64,000 bases of DNA. It comes from Sphingobacterium cavernae. Lineage in GTDB: Bacteria; Bacteroidota; Bacteroidia; Sphingobacteriales; Sphingobacteriaceae. Under the pieces are notes generated by a model. It made no database searches, was not told the DNA's origin, and was given only the letters and a program-made list of their open reading frames with translations. Position numbers and translations under genes: made by a program. Below are positions 35,520-47,379 of this stretch, in pieces; within the stretch, counting starts at the first letter, position 1, and every line of letters starts with the position of its first letter. The DNA is taken from the NCBI RefSeq assembly GCF_008520265.1, contig NZ_VIQM01000020.1, positions 1 to 64,000 on the forward strand. Reading direction: 5' to 3'.

Positions 35520-37910
35520 CTATCGCACTACAGCTTTAGTCTCTTTCTCAAAGTTAATAATTAATTTTTGAATAATGCTATCAATTTGTTTATCATTTAG
35601 CGTTTTTTCTTCGTCCTGAATCGTAAAACTCAGAGCATAAGACTTTTTGCCTTCTGGCAATTTATCGCCTTTATAAACATCAAATATGTTTACTTCCTTT
35701 AATAGCTTTTTATCAGTTTTTAAAGCGACAGCTCTCAATTTATCAAAACTAATTGCTTCATCAACTAACAAAGCTAAATCTCTACGTACAGCAGGGAATT
35801 TTGAAACTTCTTTGAATTTGATTGAATTTTTACGAATAGCCTTCAACACCAAATCCCAATCAAAATCTGCAAAATAAACTTGTCCGTCTACATCCGCTTT
35901 TTTCAGTACATCAGCATGAACTGCGCCTAGTGAAACCATTACTTTTTGGCCTTTCATATAATCCAAACCGTAAGCAAGATTCGCATTTGTCGTTTCTACG
36001 ATTTGTAAACCTTCTACTTTAAGACGTTTTAAAATGGTATCAACAGCTGATTTCAAATTATAGAAATTAACATTTTTAGAAACCGTATTCCATTGTTCGG
36101 CTTCTTTTTTACCTGCTAATGCTAATGCAAAATGTTGTTTTTCTTCATAGCCATCTTCCTTCAAGTGGTATGTTTTTCCGTATTCGAAAATTTTCAAATC
36201 CGACAATCTTCGTTTTTGGTTGTATTCAATTGCTGTCAAGGCAGAGTAAACCATATTTTGACGCATGGTGTCCAAATCTGAACTCAATGGATTGAATAAT
36301 TTAACAGCTGTAGCCTCATCATCCGCGTAAGATGATTTTGTTAATGAATTAGACAAAATCTCTCTAAAACCATTAGCTATCAATAAGTCTGCTACTTGAT
36401 TTAATACTGTTTCTTTATCCGGTTTCTCCTGCGTATTCAGCGAAGCTAAAATCTGAGATTTCAATTCAATATTATTGTAACCATAAATACGCAACACTTC
36501 CTCAATCACGTCCACTTCACGTGTTACATCTACCTTGTATGCAGGAACTTCAACAGAAAGCACACCATCATTTTCTGCAGTCACAGCAATTCCTAAAGCC
36601 AAGATAATTTCTTTAATCTGCTCTGCAGGAATATCTTTACCAATCAATCGCTGCACATTGCGGTAGCTAACCTCAAATCTGAAAGGTTCAACTGGGTTTG
36701 GATAAATATCAGTAACAGAAGATGATATTGTACCTCCAGCAATCTCTTGAATCAATAATGCAGCACGCTTAAGCGCAAATACTGTAATATTTGGATCAGT
36801 ACCTCTTTCGAAGCGGAATGAAGAATCCGTTTTTAAATTATGTCGTTTTGAAGTTTTACGAACAGATACAGGATTAAAATATGCCGACTCTAAAAAGATA
36901 TCCGTAGTTGATTCGGTAACGCCTGAATATTCGCCACCGAAAACACCTGCGATACACATAGGCTTCTCTGCGTCAGCAATTACTAAATCCTCAGAAGACA
37001 ATGTGCGATCAACACCATCCAAAGTCTTGAATGCTTCGCCTTCCGACGCTTTACGAACAACAACTTTGTTACCAGCTATTTTAGCCGCATCAAATGCATG
37101 CAAAGGTTGACCTAAATCGTGCAAAATATAATTCGTGATATCAACGATATTATTGATCGAACGAATACCGATAGCACTTAACTTTTCTTTTAACCAATCT
37201 GGTGATTCCGCGACTTTAACTCCAGAAATATTCACTCCAGAATATCTTGGAGCATCTTCACTTTCTACTGATAAAACTGTACCTTGAGCAGATTGCTCAG
37301 TGAAAGCTTCAACATTTGGTAGCGTATAATTCTTACGGAAATACGCAGCCAAATCACGCGCTACACCTAAGTGCGAAGCTGCGTCTGCGCGGTTTGGTGT
37401 CAAGCCAATTTCAAAACGGTAATCGTCTTTTATTTCGTAAAAATCTTTTACTAATGTTCCTATTTGCGCATCAGCAGGCAACTCGACGATTCCAGCATGA
37501 GATGTACCTAAGCCAATTTCATCTTCGCCGCAAAGCATGCCTTCAGAAACTTCACCACGGATTTTTGACTTCGTGATTTTGAATGGCTCACCTGATGTTG
37601 GATGACAAATAGATCCTACAGTTGCAACAATTACTTTCAAACCCGCTCGGCAATTTGGCGCACCACACACAATATCCAATGGTGTACCAGTACCTACGTC
37701 AACCTTGGTAATACGTAATTTATCTGCATTTGGATGTTGCTCAGCGCTCAACACTTCCCCTACTACCAAACCTTCAAGACCGCCTGGTATAGATTCTACT
37801 TTCTCCACTGCTTCCACCTCTAAACCAATATCGGTCAATATCAATGAAAGCTCATCTGGTGTTTTATCTATATTTAAGTAATTCTTAAGCCAATTGTAAG
37901 AAATATTCAT
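35520..37910 (-). CDS. pheT: Phenylalanine--tRNA ligase beta subunit
   Basis: A 796-aa PheRS beta chain that charges tRNA-Phe with the alpha subunit. Domains in order: the N-terminal B1, an EMAP-like tRNA-binding OB fold (about residues 40-150, with QHPNADKLRITKVDVG and VCGAPN), B3/B4 with the editing site (GIRSINNIVDITNYI, GQPLHAFDAAKI), B5, the catalytic-like core (FRFERGTDPN) and the C-terminal ferredoxin-like anticodon-binding domain (FKEVSKFPAVRRDLALLVD). Length is normal. pheS is not in this window. Confidence 0.97.
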   Translation of the reverse strand: MNISYNWLKNYLNIDKTPDELSLILTDIGLEVEAVEKVESIPGGLEGLVVGEVLSAEQHPNADKLRITKVDVGTGTPLDIVCGAPNCRAGLKVIVATVGSICHPTSGEPFKITKSKIRGEVSEGMLCGEDEIGLGTSHAGIVELPADAQIGTLVKDFYEIKDDYRFEIGLTPNRADAASHLGVARDLAAYFRKNYTLPNVEAFTEQSAQGTVLSVESEDAPRYSGVNISGVKVAESPDWLKEKLSAIGIRSINNIVDITNYILHDLGQPLHAFDAAKIAGNKVVVRKASEGEAFKTLDGVDRTLSSEDLVIADAEKPMCIAGVFGGEYSGVTESTTDIFLESAYFNPVSVRKTSKRHNLKTDSSFRFERGTDPNITVFALKRAALLIQEIAGGTISSSVTDIYPNPVEPFRFEVSYRNVQRLIGKDIPAEQIKEIILALGIAVTAENDGVLSVEVPAYKVDVTREVDVIEEVLRIYGYNNIELKSQILASLNTQEKPDKETVLNQVADLLIANGFREILSNSLTKSSYADDEATAVKLFNPLSSDLDTMRQNMVYSALTAIEYNQKRRLSDLKIFEYGKTYHLKEDGYEEKQHFALALAGKKEAEQWNTVSKNVNFYNLKSAVDTILKRLKVEGLQIVETTNANLAYGLDYMKGQKVMVSLGAVHADVLKKADVDGQVYFADFDWDLVLKAIRKNSIKFKEVSKFPAVRRDLALLVDEAISFDKLRAVALKTDKKLLKEVNIFDVYKGDKLPEGKKSYALSFTIQDEEKTLNDKQIDSIIQKLIINFEKETKAVVR

Positions 37911-38025
37911 CTTTTAATTTTTTTGAGTTACAAAGATAGGTTTTTGCATAGCAGAATACAACAAAATATGTTTATGCATGCCTTATTAAAATGAAAAACC
38001 TAGATCAAAATCAGATAAAATAAGA

Positions 38026-38053
38026 AAAGACAAATCCGGGCGAATCTGTCTTT
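38026..38053 (-). terminator. Terminator of the sulfatase gene
   Basis: AAAGACA (38026-38032) pairs with TGTCTTT (38047-38053), with a partly paired interior. It lies 20 bp past the sulfatase stop and before the pheT promoter region. Confidence 0.6.
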
Positions 38054-38073
38054 ATCTACATTTATACAATATA

Positions 38074-39573
38074 TTATTTTGTGGGTTCGGTTTTTCCTTT
38101 TACATACTCACGAGCTAAATGAGAAAGTTCAGCTACAACATCTTTATATTGCGGATTTTCAACCAAATTAATCAGTTCATGCGGATCATGTACAGCATCT
38201 GTAAGAAATGCTCCTGCACCATTACCATAAAATTCGGCATATCGCCAACGTTCTGTTCGTACAACTACTCCGGTAATGCCTTTGCTATGCTCGTTCCAAA
38301 CTGTATAGGCTGGTCTTTCCCAAGGTGCATTTGGATTTTGCAATAATGGATTTAAGCTTACGCCATCTAGTCCAGATGGCATCGGAAGACCACAGGCTTC
38401 GACCAGCGTAGGGTATATATCAATTAGCTCGACAGTACGAGAAGATGACGTGCCGTTTCCTTTTGCTCTTGGATCATAAATTATAAAAGGAACGCGCGTG
38501 CCTTGCTCCCACAGCGATCCTGCTTTAGACCATTTACCTCTTTCACCCAATTGATAACCATGATCACTCCAAAAAACTATTAGGGTATTTTCTCTTAATC
38601 CTTGCTTTTCCAACTCATCTAATAAACGACCAACATTCCAATCCACATAACTAATACATGCTAAATAGGCTTTGATAAAATCTTTTGATTCATCTACAGA
38701 GGCCGTGCGATTAATAAACAAATCTGTATTCCTAAGACGTGTCGCACCTTGTGGAAAACCAATTGGAACAACAGGAAGAGAAGAGAAATTGACAGGAAGT
38801 TGAATCTCTTCCTTTTCATACAAATCAAAAAACTCTTTAGGTGCTATAAATGGCGTATGTGGTTTAGAGAATCCAACAGCTAGAAAAAAAGGTTCCTTTT
38901 GGTTTTTACTACGTCTAATAAAGTCCAAAGCGCGATCTCCAACTTTGGTATCTCCCAAATTTTGTGCTTCCTCGCCATCTACAGCTCCCCAACGATCTGA
39001 TCTTACAGACGAGTCAGCCCCCTCTGTTAATTTTGGCGCTGACCTCCAAATATTTGCATAATACTGCGTTGTTGACACAGCTGAAGGTGCGTCCGTATTA
39101 ACTGGCGCATTATGATCCCTTACCTCGCCTCCTTCTACCCAGGCGTCTGTATCGTCAATTCCGCCGTGAAATATTTTCCCCGTACGCCAGGTGACGTAAC
39201 CTTGTTCTTTGAAATACATCGGTATACTTTTCCAATCGGGAAATGAAGTCCCATACCATTCTCTGTTGCCATATAGTCCTGAGGTAGTTGGTTTCCGACC
39301 AGTAAGTAATGAAGCCCTAGAAGGTCCACAAAGAGGATATTGGCAATACGCCCTCTCAAAAAGGACCCCATCTTTTGCCAACTTATCTAAATTTGGAGTC
39401 TTTGCTAATTTGTGACCATACACTTGCAAGTCTGCACGCATATCATCTGTTGCTATAAAAAGCACGTTCATAGGCTTCTTAGTAGCATTAGCTGATTTTT
39501 TCTTTTGCGCAAAAGCATTTGAGAGTTGAAAAATCGAAATTAGTAAGATGCTAAGTAAGGCTGTAGATTTCAT
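38074..39573 (-). CDS. Secreted sulfatase (iduronate-2-sulfatase-like)
   Basis: A 499-aa exported type I sulfatase. A signal peptide covers about residues 1-22 (MKSTALLSILLISIFQLSNAFA). The metal site IATDDMRADL and the signature CGPSRASLLTGRKP are visible; its Cys is the residue matured to formylglycine. Other marks are AVGFSKPHTPFIAPKEF, FWSDHGYQLGERGKWSK and GTRVPFIIYDP. It probably desulfates a host or algal polysaccharide in the periplasm. It stands 80 bp downstream of the thiamin operon but has no functional link to it. Its start codon lies in the loop of a strong hairpin. Confidence 0.93.
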   Translation of the reverse strand: MKSTALLSILLISIFQLSNAFAQKKKSANATKKPMNVLFIATDDMRADLQVYGHKLAKTPNLDKLAKDGVLFERAYCQYPLCGPSRASLLTGRKPTTSGLYGNREWYGTSFPDWKSIPMYFKEQGYVTWRTGKIFHGGIDDTDAWVEGGEVRDHNAPVNTDAPSAVSTTQYYANIWRSAPKLTEGADSSVRSDRWGAVDGEEAQNLGDTKVGDRALDFIRRSKNQKEPFFLAVGFSKPHTPFIAPKEFFDLYEKEEIQLPVNFSSLPVVPIGFPQGATRLRNTDLFINRTASVDESKDFIKAYLACISYVDWNVGRLLDELEKQGLRENTLIVFWSDHGYQLGERGKWSKAGSLWEQGTRVPFIIYDPRAKGNGTSSSRTVELIDIYPTLVEACGLPMPSGLDGVSLNPLLQNPNAPWERPAYTVWNEHSKGITGVVVRTERWRYAEFYGNGAGAFLTDAVHDPHELINLVENPQYKDVVAELSHLAREYVKGKTEPTK

Positions 39574-39606
39574 GGTTAATCATTTAATCATTAAATCTAC
39601 AGCCTT
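39557..39606 (-). promoter_or_regulatory. Start-codon hairpin of the sulfatase mRNA
   Basis: AAGGCTGTAGATTT (39593-39606 read on the minus strand) pairs over 14 perfect bp with the first codons of the gene (39557-39570). The 22-nt loop holds the ATG at its 3' end. The structure could control translation or, less likely, end the thi operon, because no U-run follows. Confidence 0.55.
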
Positions 39607-39653
39607 TTCTATATTTAATTATCCTGCTGTATCCTGCCAAAGCTTTATCTCCA

Positions 39654-40382
39654 TTAGAATTCTAACTTTGTAAAAAGCCACTTTCTTAAATCAAATACAA
39701 GCAAGGAATTCGTTGGCACCTCTATACCCACAAGAATTTCTACACAAAGCATAGCCATCATACTTCCTATTACACCAGGTAAAGGACCTAAAACACCGTT
39801 TACATCACAATTTGGAACCATCTCGGGACCGGGCGGCTCAGGAAAAACATCTCTCAGATGCTTGCTCCCTCTAAAATTAAATACAGCAACCTGCCCTTCA
39901 AAAGCAAAGATACTTCCATAAACAAGTACTTTATCTAAAACAACACAAGTATCATTAATTAAGTACCTTGTATAAAAATTATCCGAACAATCAAGTACTA
40001 TATCATAATCTTCCAAAATATCCTTAATGTTATCCGCGGTCAATTTTATATTAAAGCATTCCACTTCAATAGTAGAATTTAAATTCTTTATGAATTCAAA
40101 AGCACTATCGACTTTATATTTTCCAATACTAGTTTCTTTATGGATAATTTGACGATTTAAGTTATGCCATTCGACCATATCAAAATCAACAATTCCTAAT
40201 TTTCCAACTCCACCAGCCGCTAAATATTGAAGCACAACACTACCCAAGCCTCCCGCACCTATGACCAAAACTTTAGCATTCAATAAGGCGCGTTGTCCTT
40301 CAACACCAACTTCTTCTATAAAAATCTGTCGGCTATAACGATTAAAATTATCATCAGACTTTATCATAACACACTTTCCCAA
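39654..40382 (-). CDS. thiF: ThiS adenylyltransferase (E1-like), zinc-less
   Basis: A 242-aa HesA/MoeB/ThiF-family enzyme that adenylates the ThiS C-terminus for sulfur loading. The ATP-binding loop VLVIGAGGLGS is at about residues 38-48, with VDFDMVEWHNLNRQ and the Asp of DCSDNFYTRY. The region PEMVPNCDVNGVLGPLPGVIGSM keeps the Cys near the adenylate. Both zinc-binding CxxC pairs of the family are missing, including the C-terminal one, as the chain ends at WLFTKLEF. It overlaps thiH by 19 bp and closes the operon. Confidence 0.88.
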   Translation of the reverse strand: MGKCVMIKSDDNFNRYSRQIFIEEVGVEGQRALLNAKVLVIGAGGLGSVVLQYLAAGGVGKLGIVDFDMVEWHNLNRQIIHKETSIGKYKVDSAFEFIKNLNSTIEVECFNIKLTADNIKDILEDYDIVLDCSDNFYTRYLINDTCVVLDKVLVYGSIFAFEGQVAVFNFRGSKHLRDVFPEPPGPEMVPNCDVNGVLGPLPGVIGSMMAMLCVEILVGIEVPTNSLLVFDLRKWLFTKLEF

Positions 40383-41476
40383 TCTTTGAACAAAGGTTCA
40401 TAACCAGCACCTAAAATAACTGATTTGACATCAGCGACAGATCGCTCATCCGAAATTTCAAATTGTTCTAAAGATTGTGGATCTACAACATAACCACCAG
40501 GATTAGTTTTGGAAGCGGCGCTCATGCTTGTCACGCCATATCGAATAATATTGTTGCGAAAAACTTCGCTTTCGCGAGTAGAAATAGACAATTCCAAATC
40601 AGGATTCCAAATTCTATAAGCACAAATCAATTGGAAAAGCTCTCGATCCGAAATTTCATAATTCGGATGAATCCCCCCTTCAGCAGGTCTTAATCGTGGA
40701 AATGAAACAGCATATTTAGTTTTCCAATATTTCTTTTGCAAATAATCCAAATGCAAAGCATTGAAATAGCTATCTACACGCCAATCTTCTAAACCCAACA
40801 ACACACCAAGTCCCATTTTATGCATTTCACTTCGACCTAATCGATCAGGCGTCTCTGCTCGGTAATCAAAGTTCGATTTTTTTCCTTTTGGATGATACGC
40901 TTTGTATACTTCTTGGTGGTAGGTCTCTTGGTAAACCAATATCGAATGCACGCCTGCGTCCGTCAATAGCCGATATTCATCTTCTTCCAAAGGCTGTACT
41001 TCCATCGAAATATTAGAAAATAAAGGTTTAAGTAATTTAACCGCATTCAAAAAAAATTCGATACCGACAGTATGATTTGCTTCCCCACTTACCAACAACA
41101 CATGATCGATCCCGCGTGTTTTAAGTTCTGCAGCTTCCAAAAGCAATTCCATATTGGTTAAAGTTTTGCGCTTTATCTTATTATCCAAACTAAAACCACA
41201 ATACGTACAAATGTTTTGGCATTCATTACTCAAGTACAATGGCGCAAACAATTGGATAGTTTTACCAAAACGCTGTTGGGTCAATAATTGAGATTGCGTA
41301 GCCATTTGAGGTAAAAAGTGAGCTGCGACAGGCGATAACAAGATCATAAAATCCTGTAAGGTCTTTTTCCTTTTAGCCAATACAGTTTGGACATCCTGTG
41401 CAGAAACCTGATTGATCTGGGATTTCACAACATCCCAATCATACTTGGCAAAATGAGCTAAAAATGTTTCCAGCAT
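40364..41476 (-). CDS. thiH: 2-iminoacetate synthase ThiH
   Basis: A 370-aa radical SAM tyrosine lyase that supplies dehydroglycine for the thiazole ring and releases p-cresol. The cluster motif ECQNICTYCGF (CxxxCxxC) is at about residues 83-93, with LLVSGEANHTVG, 'EVQPLEEDEYRLLTDAGVHSI', 'FDYRAETPDRLGRSEMHKMGLGVLLGLEDWR' and 'SFPRLRPAEGG'. No thiO is present, so this is the route for glycine imine. It starts 6 bp after thiG. Confidence 0.96.
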   Translation of the reverse strand: MLETFLAHFAKYDWDVVKSQINQVSAQDVQTVLAKRKKTLQDFMILLSPVAAHFLPQMATQSQLLTQQRFGKTIQLFAPLYLSNECQNICTYCGFSLDNKIKRKTLTNMELLLEAAELKTRGIDHVLLVSGEANHTVGIEFFLNAVKLLKPLFSNISMEVQPLEEDEYRLLTDAGVHSILVYQETYHQEVYKAYHPKGKKSNFDYRAETPDRLGRSEMHKMGLGVLLGLEDWRVDSYFNALHLDYLQKKYWKTKYAVSFPRLRPAEGGIHPNYEISDRELFQLICAYRIWNPDLELSISTRESEVFRNNIIRYGVTSMSAASKTNPGGYVVDPQSLEQFEISDERSVADVKSVILGAGYEPLFKDWESVL

Positions 41477-41482
41477 AATTTT

Positions 41483-42256
41483 TTAAAATAAAAAAGTATC
41501 CAACGGACTTGAAGCTTCTGCATACTGATACACTTGAGGCACACCGCACTCAAAAGCTCTTCTACCCGCAATTGTTGCTTCTTTAAAAGCCAAAGCCATT
41601 TCGACAGGATTACTTGCTACCGCAATTGCCGTATTCACTAGAACGGCATCTGCACCTAATTCCATCGCCTTAGCTGCATCTGAAGGCGCACCTAACCCCG
41701 CATCTACGACAACAGGAACTTGACTTTGCTCAATAATAATTTCTAAAAAATCTATTGTTCGCAATCCTTTATTACTACCGATGGGCGCAGCTAAAGGCAT
41801 CACCGCCGCAGTACCAACTTCTTCCAAGCGTTTGCAAAGTACTGGATCCGCATGAATGTAAGGCAACACCACGAATCCACTTTTAACTAGTTTTTCTGCT
41901 GCTAGTAATGTTTCAATCGGGTCAGGCATCAGATAACGCGGATCAGGGTGAATTTCGAGTTTCACCCAATTTGTTTCCATCGCATCGCGTCCCATCTCAG
42001 CCAACATAATAGCTTCTTCAGCTGTCCTTGCTCCCGAGGTATTGGGTAACAAATCCACTTTCGTCTGTTGGAGATAATGAATAATATTTTCTTGGTTATT
42101 CTGCTTTAAATCAACCCTTCGTAATGCAACAGTAACCAAATTAGATCCTGAAATCTCGATCGCCTGTTGCATTTCTGTTAAATTTCCAAACTTTCCTGTT
42201 CCGAGAAATAACCTTGAATCAAATATTTTATTTGCTATTTTGAGTTCGTTTTTCAT
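41483..42256 (-). CDS. thiG: Thiazole synthase ThiG
   Basis: A 257-aa TIM-barrel enzyme that joins 1-deoxyxylulose 5-phosphate, dehydroglycine and ThiS thiocarboxylate into the thiazole phosphate. Visible are [14 protein letters not shown] at the start, [24 protein letters not shown] (with the Schiff-base Lys region just before), [32 protein letters not shown] and [30 protein letters not shown]. It overlaps thiE by 4 bp. Confidence 0.97.
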   Translation of the reverse strand: MKNELKIANKIFDSRLFLGTGKFGNLTEMQQAIEISGSNLVTVALRRVDLKQNNQENIIHYLQQTKVDLLPNTSGARTAEEAIMLAEMGRDAMETNWVKLEIHPDPRYLMPDPIETLLAAEKLVKSGFVVLPYIHADPVLCKRLEEVGTAAVMPLAAPIGSNKGLRTIDFLEIIIEQSQVPVVVDAGLGAPSDAAKAMELGADAVLVNTAIAVASNPVEMALAFKEATIAGRRAFECGVPQVYQYAEASSPLDTFLF

Positions 42257-42870
42257 AATAAAGCTTCAATTTGGGACACCTCTAATGGATTTTCTGTAAT
42301 ATACTTCGACAACGCTACACCATAGACGCCAACATGTTGTAATGCCGCAATATCTTCTAAGGAGATACCGCCAATAGCGATGATGGGTGGAAAAGATTTC
42401 AATTTATGTAGATGATCTAAAATTTGTTGATATCCCGCTAAACCTAAAATCGGACTTAATTTTTCTTTGGTTGATGTAAATCTAAATGGCCCTAATCCGA
42501 CATAATCACAACCTTCTTCCATTCTCAAATAAATATCTTCTAGCTTATTAGCTGTTCCTCCATAAATTTTTCCTTCACCTAATATTTGCTTTGCCTCTAC
42601 TACTTTCATATCTGCTAGTCCCAGATGCACACCATCGGCATTGATAGATTTCGCAATATCCACGTGGTCATTGATTATGAGTTTAGCTTTATGTGACATG
42701 CACCAAACCTTTACCAGACGCGCTAGATCAAAAATTTCTTCTTTAGATGCATTTTTCCAGCGTAGCTGAACCCATTTCACGCCATTATTCAATGCTGTGA
42801 TGATGTTGTTCGCTTGTTCATCCCAAGTGTTTCCCTGAGAGATATATTGTAGTTTGCTTATCTTATTCAT
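42253..42870 (-). CDS. thiE: Thiamine-phosphate synthase ThiE
   Basis: A 205-aa TIM-barrel enzyme that couples HMP-pyrophosphate with thiazole phosphate. It shows QLRWKNAS (pyrophosphate Arg and Lys), [21 protein letters not shown], '[12 protein letters not shown]', and the phosphate-binding [11 protein letters not shown]. It carries the full active-site set, in contrast to the second ThiE-like protein upstream. It overlaps thiD by 8 bp and thiG by 4 bp. Confidence 0.93.
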   Translation of the reverse strand: MNKISKLQYISQGNTWDEQANNIITALNNGVKWVQLRWKNASKEEIFDLARLVKVWCMSHKAKLIINDHVDIAKSINADGVHLGLADMKVVEAKQILGEGKIYGGTANKLEDIYLRMEEGCDYVGLGPFRFTSTKEKLSPILGLAGYQQILDHLHKLKSFPPIIAIGGISLEDIAALQHVGVYGVALSKYITENPLEVSQIEALL

Positions 42871-43587
42871 AATGGTATCCTAATAATGTCTGATTAGAAT
42901 TTAAAAACCTATTTATATAACTCTTCGCCAATTTGCACGATGATTCTAAGTCATTTCCTAAAGACATATAACCTGTTATCGCGCTAGCTAACACACATCC
43001 TGAACCATGCTTTTGTGGCAATTTTTCTTGACCTTGCTGTATTTTAATGATTTGATTTTTATTAAATAAAATATCTACACCAAGCCTTTCTTTGCTGTGT
43101 CCAGCCTTTTGAAGAATAGCCAATCCACCTACAGAATCAATTAAACCAAAAGAGATTAAAATGTTATATTCCAATATATTTGGAGTTACAAGACACAACT
43201 TAGGTAATACAGCTTTCAATTTCTCCAAATTGTCCATTTCAAACAAATTATAACCTGTAGTACTTCCTAAAACTGTATCCCAAATAATCTTACATTGCGG
43301 ATTAATAGACAGCAATTGATCAACTATTTGACCAAGCATATCCGAGTTTTTCACCACCCCAATTTTTACATACTCGATGGGGTAAACTTGCATGAGCCTC
43401 TGAATAGCTTCAAGTATAATTTCAGTTTCAAACCAATCCAACGCCATAAATTCATTTTCGGTTTGTATTGTATTGCAGGTCAAAACAGCCAAACCAAAAA
43501 CTTTTAACTGTTCTAAGGTCTTGATGTCGGCTAATACACCTGCTCCTGCGGAAGGATCAAAACCGCCTATACACAGCACATACGGTC

Positions 43588-43600
<13 letters not shown>
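42863..43600 (-). CDS. thiD: Hydroxymethylpyrimidine/phosphomethylpyrimidine kinase
   Basis: A 245-aa ribokinase-fold kinase that phosphorylates HMP-P to HMP-PP. The motif GGFDPSAGAGVLADIKTLEQ at residues 13-32 and the C-terminal anion-hole region KHGSGCVLASAITGYMSLG are clear. The ATP site is less typical but intact (WDTVLGSTTGYN). The gene overlaps the TenI-like gene by 13 bp and thiE by 8 bp. Confidence 0.93.
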
Positions 43601-46204
<2,604 letters not shown>

Positions 46205-46282
46205 TCCTGTTTTTGTTTTAAAATAAAACTTTAGGAATGGCTACGACATTGCGATTGCAAATACACGAAGACATCTCACTTT

Positions 46283-46356
46283 TCCCTACGCTAGTATGAT
46301 CTAGATCAGGTTATGAGGGTAAGATCTCAGCCTACAAAATTGTAGACACCCCTAAA
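46283..46356 (-). promoter_or_regulatory. TPP riboswitch (THI element)
   Basis: On the minus strand AGGGGTG at 46354-46348, GGCTGAGA, TTACCC, AACCTGATCTAGATCATACTAGCG and TAGGGA follow in the canonical THI-box order. The element lies about 80 nt upstream of the thiS ATG. Binding of TPP should reduce expression of the whole thi operon. Confidence 0.95.
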
Positions 46357-46447
46357 GTTGATACGAACTTAAGTATTAAAGTGTTACTTTCCAATAATAT
46401 TTTTAATTTTAGTTTTTAAAATATTCATAAACCTATAATAAAATATC

Positions 46448-47338
46448 ATGTTAAAAACCTTTATTGTTAGCATTTTGGTATTAATTCTTAATTCCAATAG
46501 CTTTGGACAGACCACTGAAAAGCTAAATTCAAAATTCGGAGGGGTACAAATTGGCGTGATTACTTACTCATACCGATCTATGCCACAAGATTTGGAGAGT
46601 TTGATCCAACAAATAAAAAATAGCGGAATTAGTGCGGTTGAATTAATGGGCGATCCTGTAGAAATTTATTTAGGTCGACCAAGCGATCCTGAGAGCATCA
46701 AAAAATGGCGATCGAGTATCTCGATGAATGAATTCAAGAAAGTAAAAAAGAAATTGAATTCAGAAGGCATAAAAATATATGCTTACAAACCCAATCTACT
46801 CAATAAAAATAGCACGGATGAAGAAGTAGATTTTGCAATGCGATCGGCAAAAGCTTTAGGTGCGAAATCTGTAACAACCGAACTCCGCGTAGGTGATGCA
46901 GAACACGCTGAACGATTGGGACGTATTGCCGCGAAGTACAAAATGTATGTAGGTTATCATAACCATTTGCAAGGAAATGATCTAGCGTGGGATATAGCTC
47001 TCGAGCAGAATAAATTCAATTCGTTAAATTTAGATTGTGGCCATTATATTGCTGCTGGCGGAAATAATACTACAGAATCTCTATTAGCCTTTATTGAAAA
47101 TAACCACAAACGAATTTCAAGCCTACATCTTAAAGATCGCAAAAACAAAGAAAGCGGGGCAGCGAATTTGAAATGGGGCGAAGGTGACACACCAATAAAG
47201 AAGATATTGTTATTGTTGAAAAACAAAAAATACAACATCCCTGTGACGATAGAATTGGAATATAAAATACCAGCGGACTCTGATGCCGTGCAAGAAGTCA
47301 AAGTCTGTATGGAATTTGCAAAACAGATATTACAATAA
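46448..47338 (+). CDS. Secreted sugar phosphate isomerase/epimerase
   Basis: A 296-aa TIM-barrel protein of the AP-endonuclease-2/xylose-isomerase-like family (PF01261) with an N-terminal signal peptide ending near SFGQ. Conserved elements are 'AVELMGDPVEIYLGRP', 'YVGYHNHLQGNDLAWD', 'NLDCGHYIAAGGN' and SSLHLKDRK, with the metal Glu in VTIELEYKIP. In Bacteroidota such proteins work with Gfo/Idh/MocA oxidoreductases in sugar breakdown. Here it converges with one, and both are exported. Confidence 0.88.
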   Translation: MLKTFIVSILVLILNSNSFGQTTEKLNSKFGGVQIGVITYSYRSMPQDLESLIQQIKNSGISAVELMGDPVEIYLGRPSDPESIKKWRSSISMNEFKKVKKKLNSEGIKIYAYKPNLLNKNSTDEEVDFAMRSAKALGAKSVTTELRVGDAEHAERLGRIAAKYKMYVGYHNHLQGNDLAWDIALEQNKFNSLNLDCGHYIAAGGNNTTESLLAFIENNHKRISSLHLKDRKNKESGAANLKWGEGDTPIKKILLLLKNKKYNIPVTIELEYKIPADSDAVQEVKVCMEFAKQILQ

Positions 47339-47379
47339 ACAAAGAAGTCAGTTGCTAGCAACTGACTTCTTTGTTTATT
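47334..47379. terminator. 46-bp perfect palindrome, bidirectional terminator
   Basis: AATAAACAAAGAAGTCAGTTGCT (47334-47356) is followed directly by its exact complement (47357-47379), with no spacer. It includes the stop of the epimerase gene (47336-47338) and touches that of the oxidoreductase (47378-47380). Both strands end in a T-rich arm. Confidence 0.85.
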
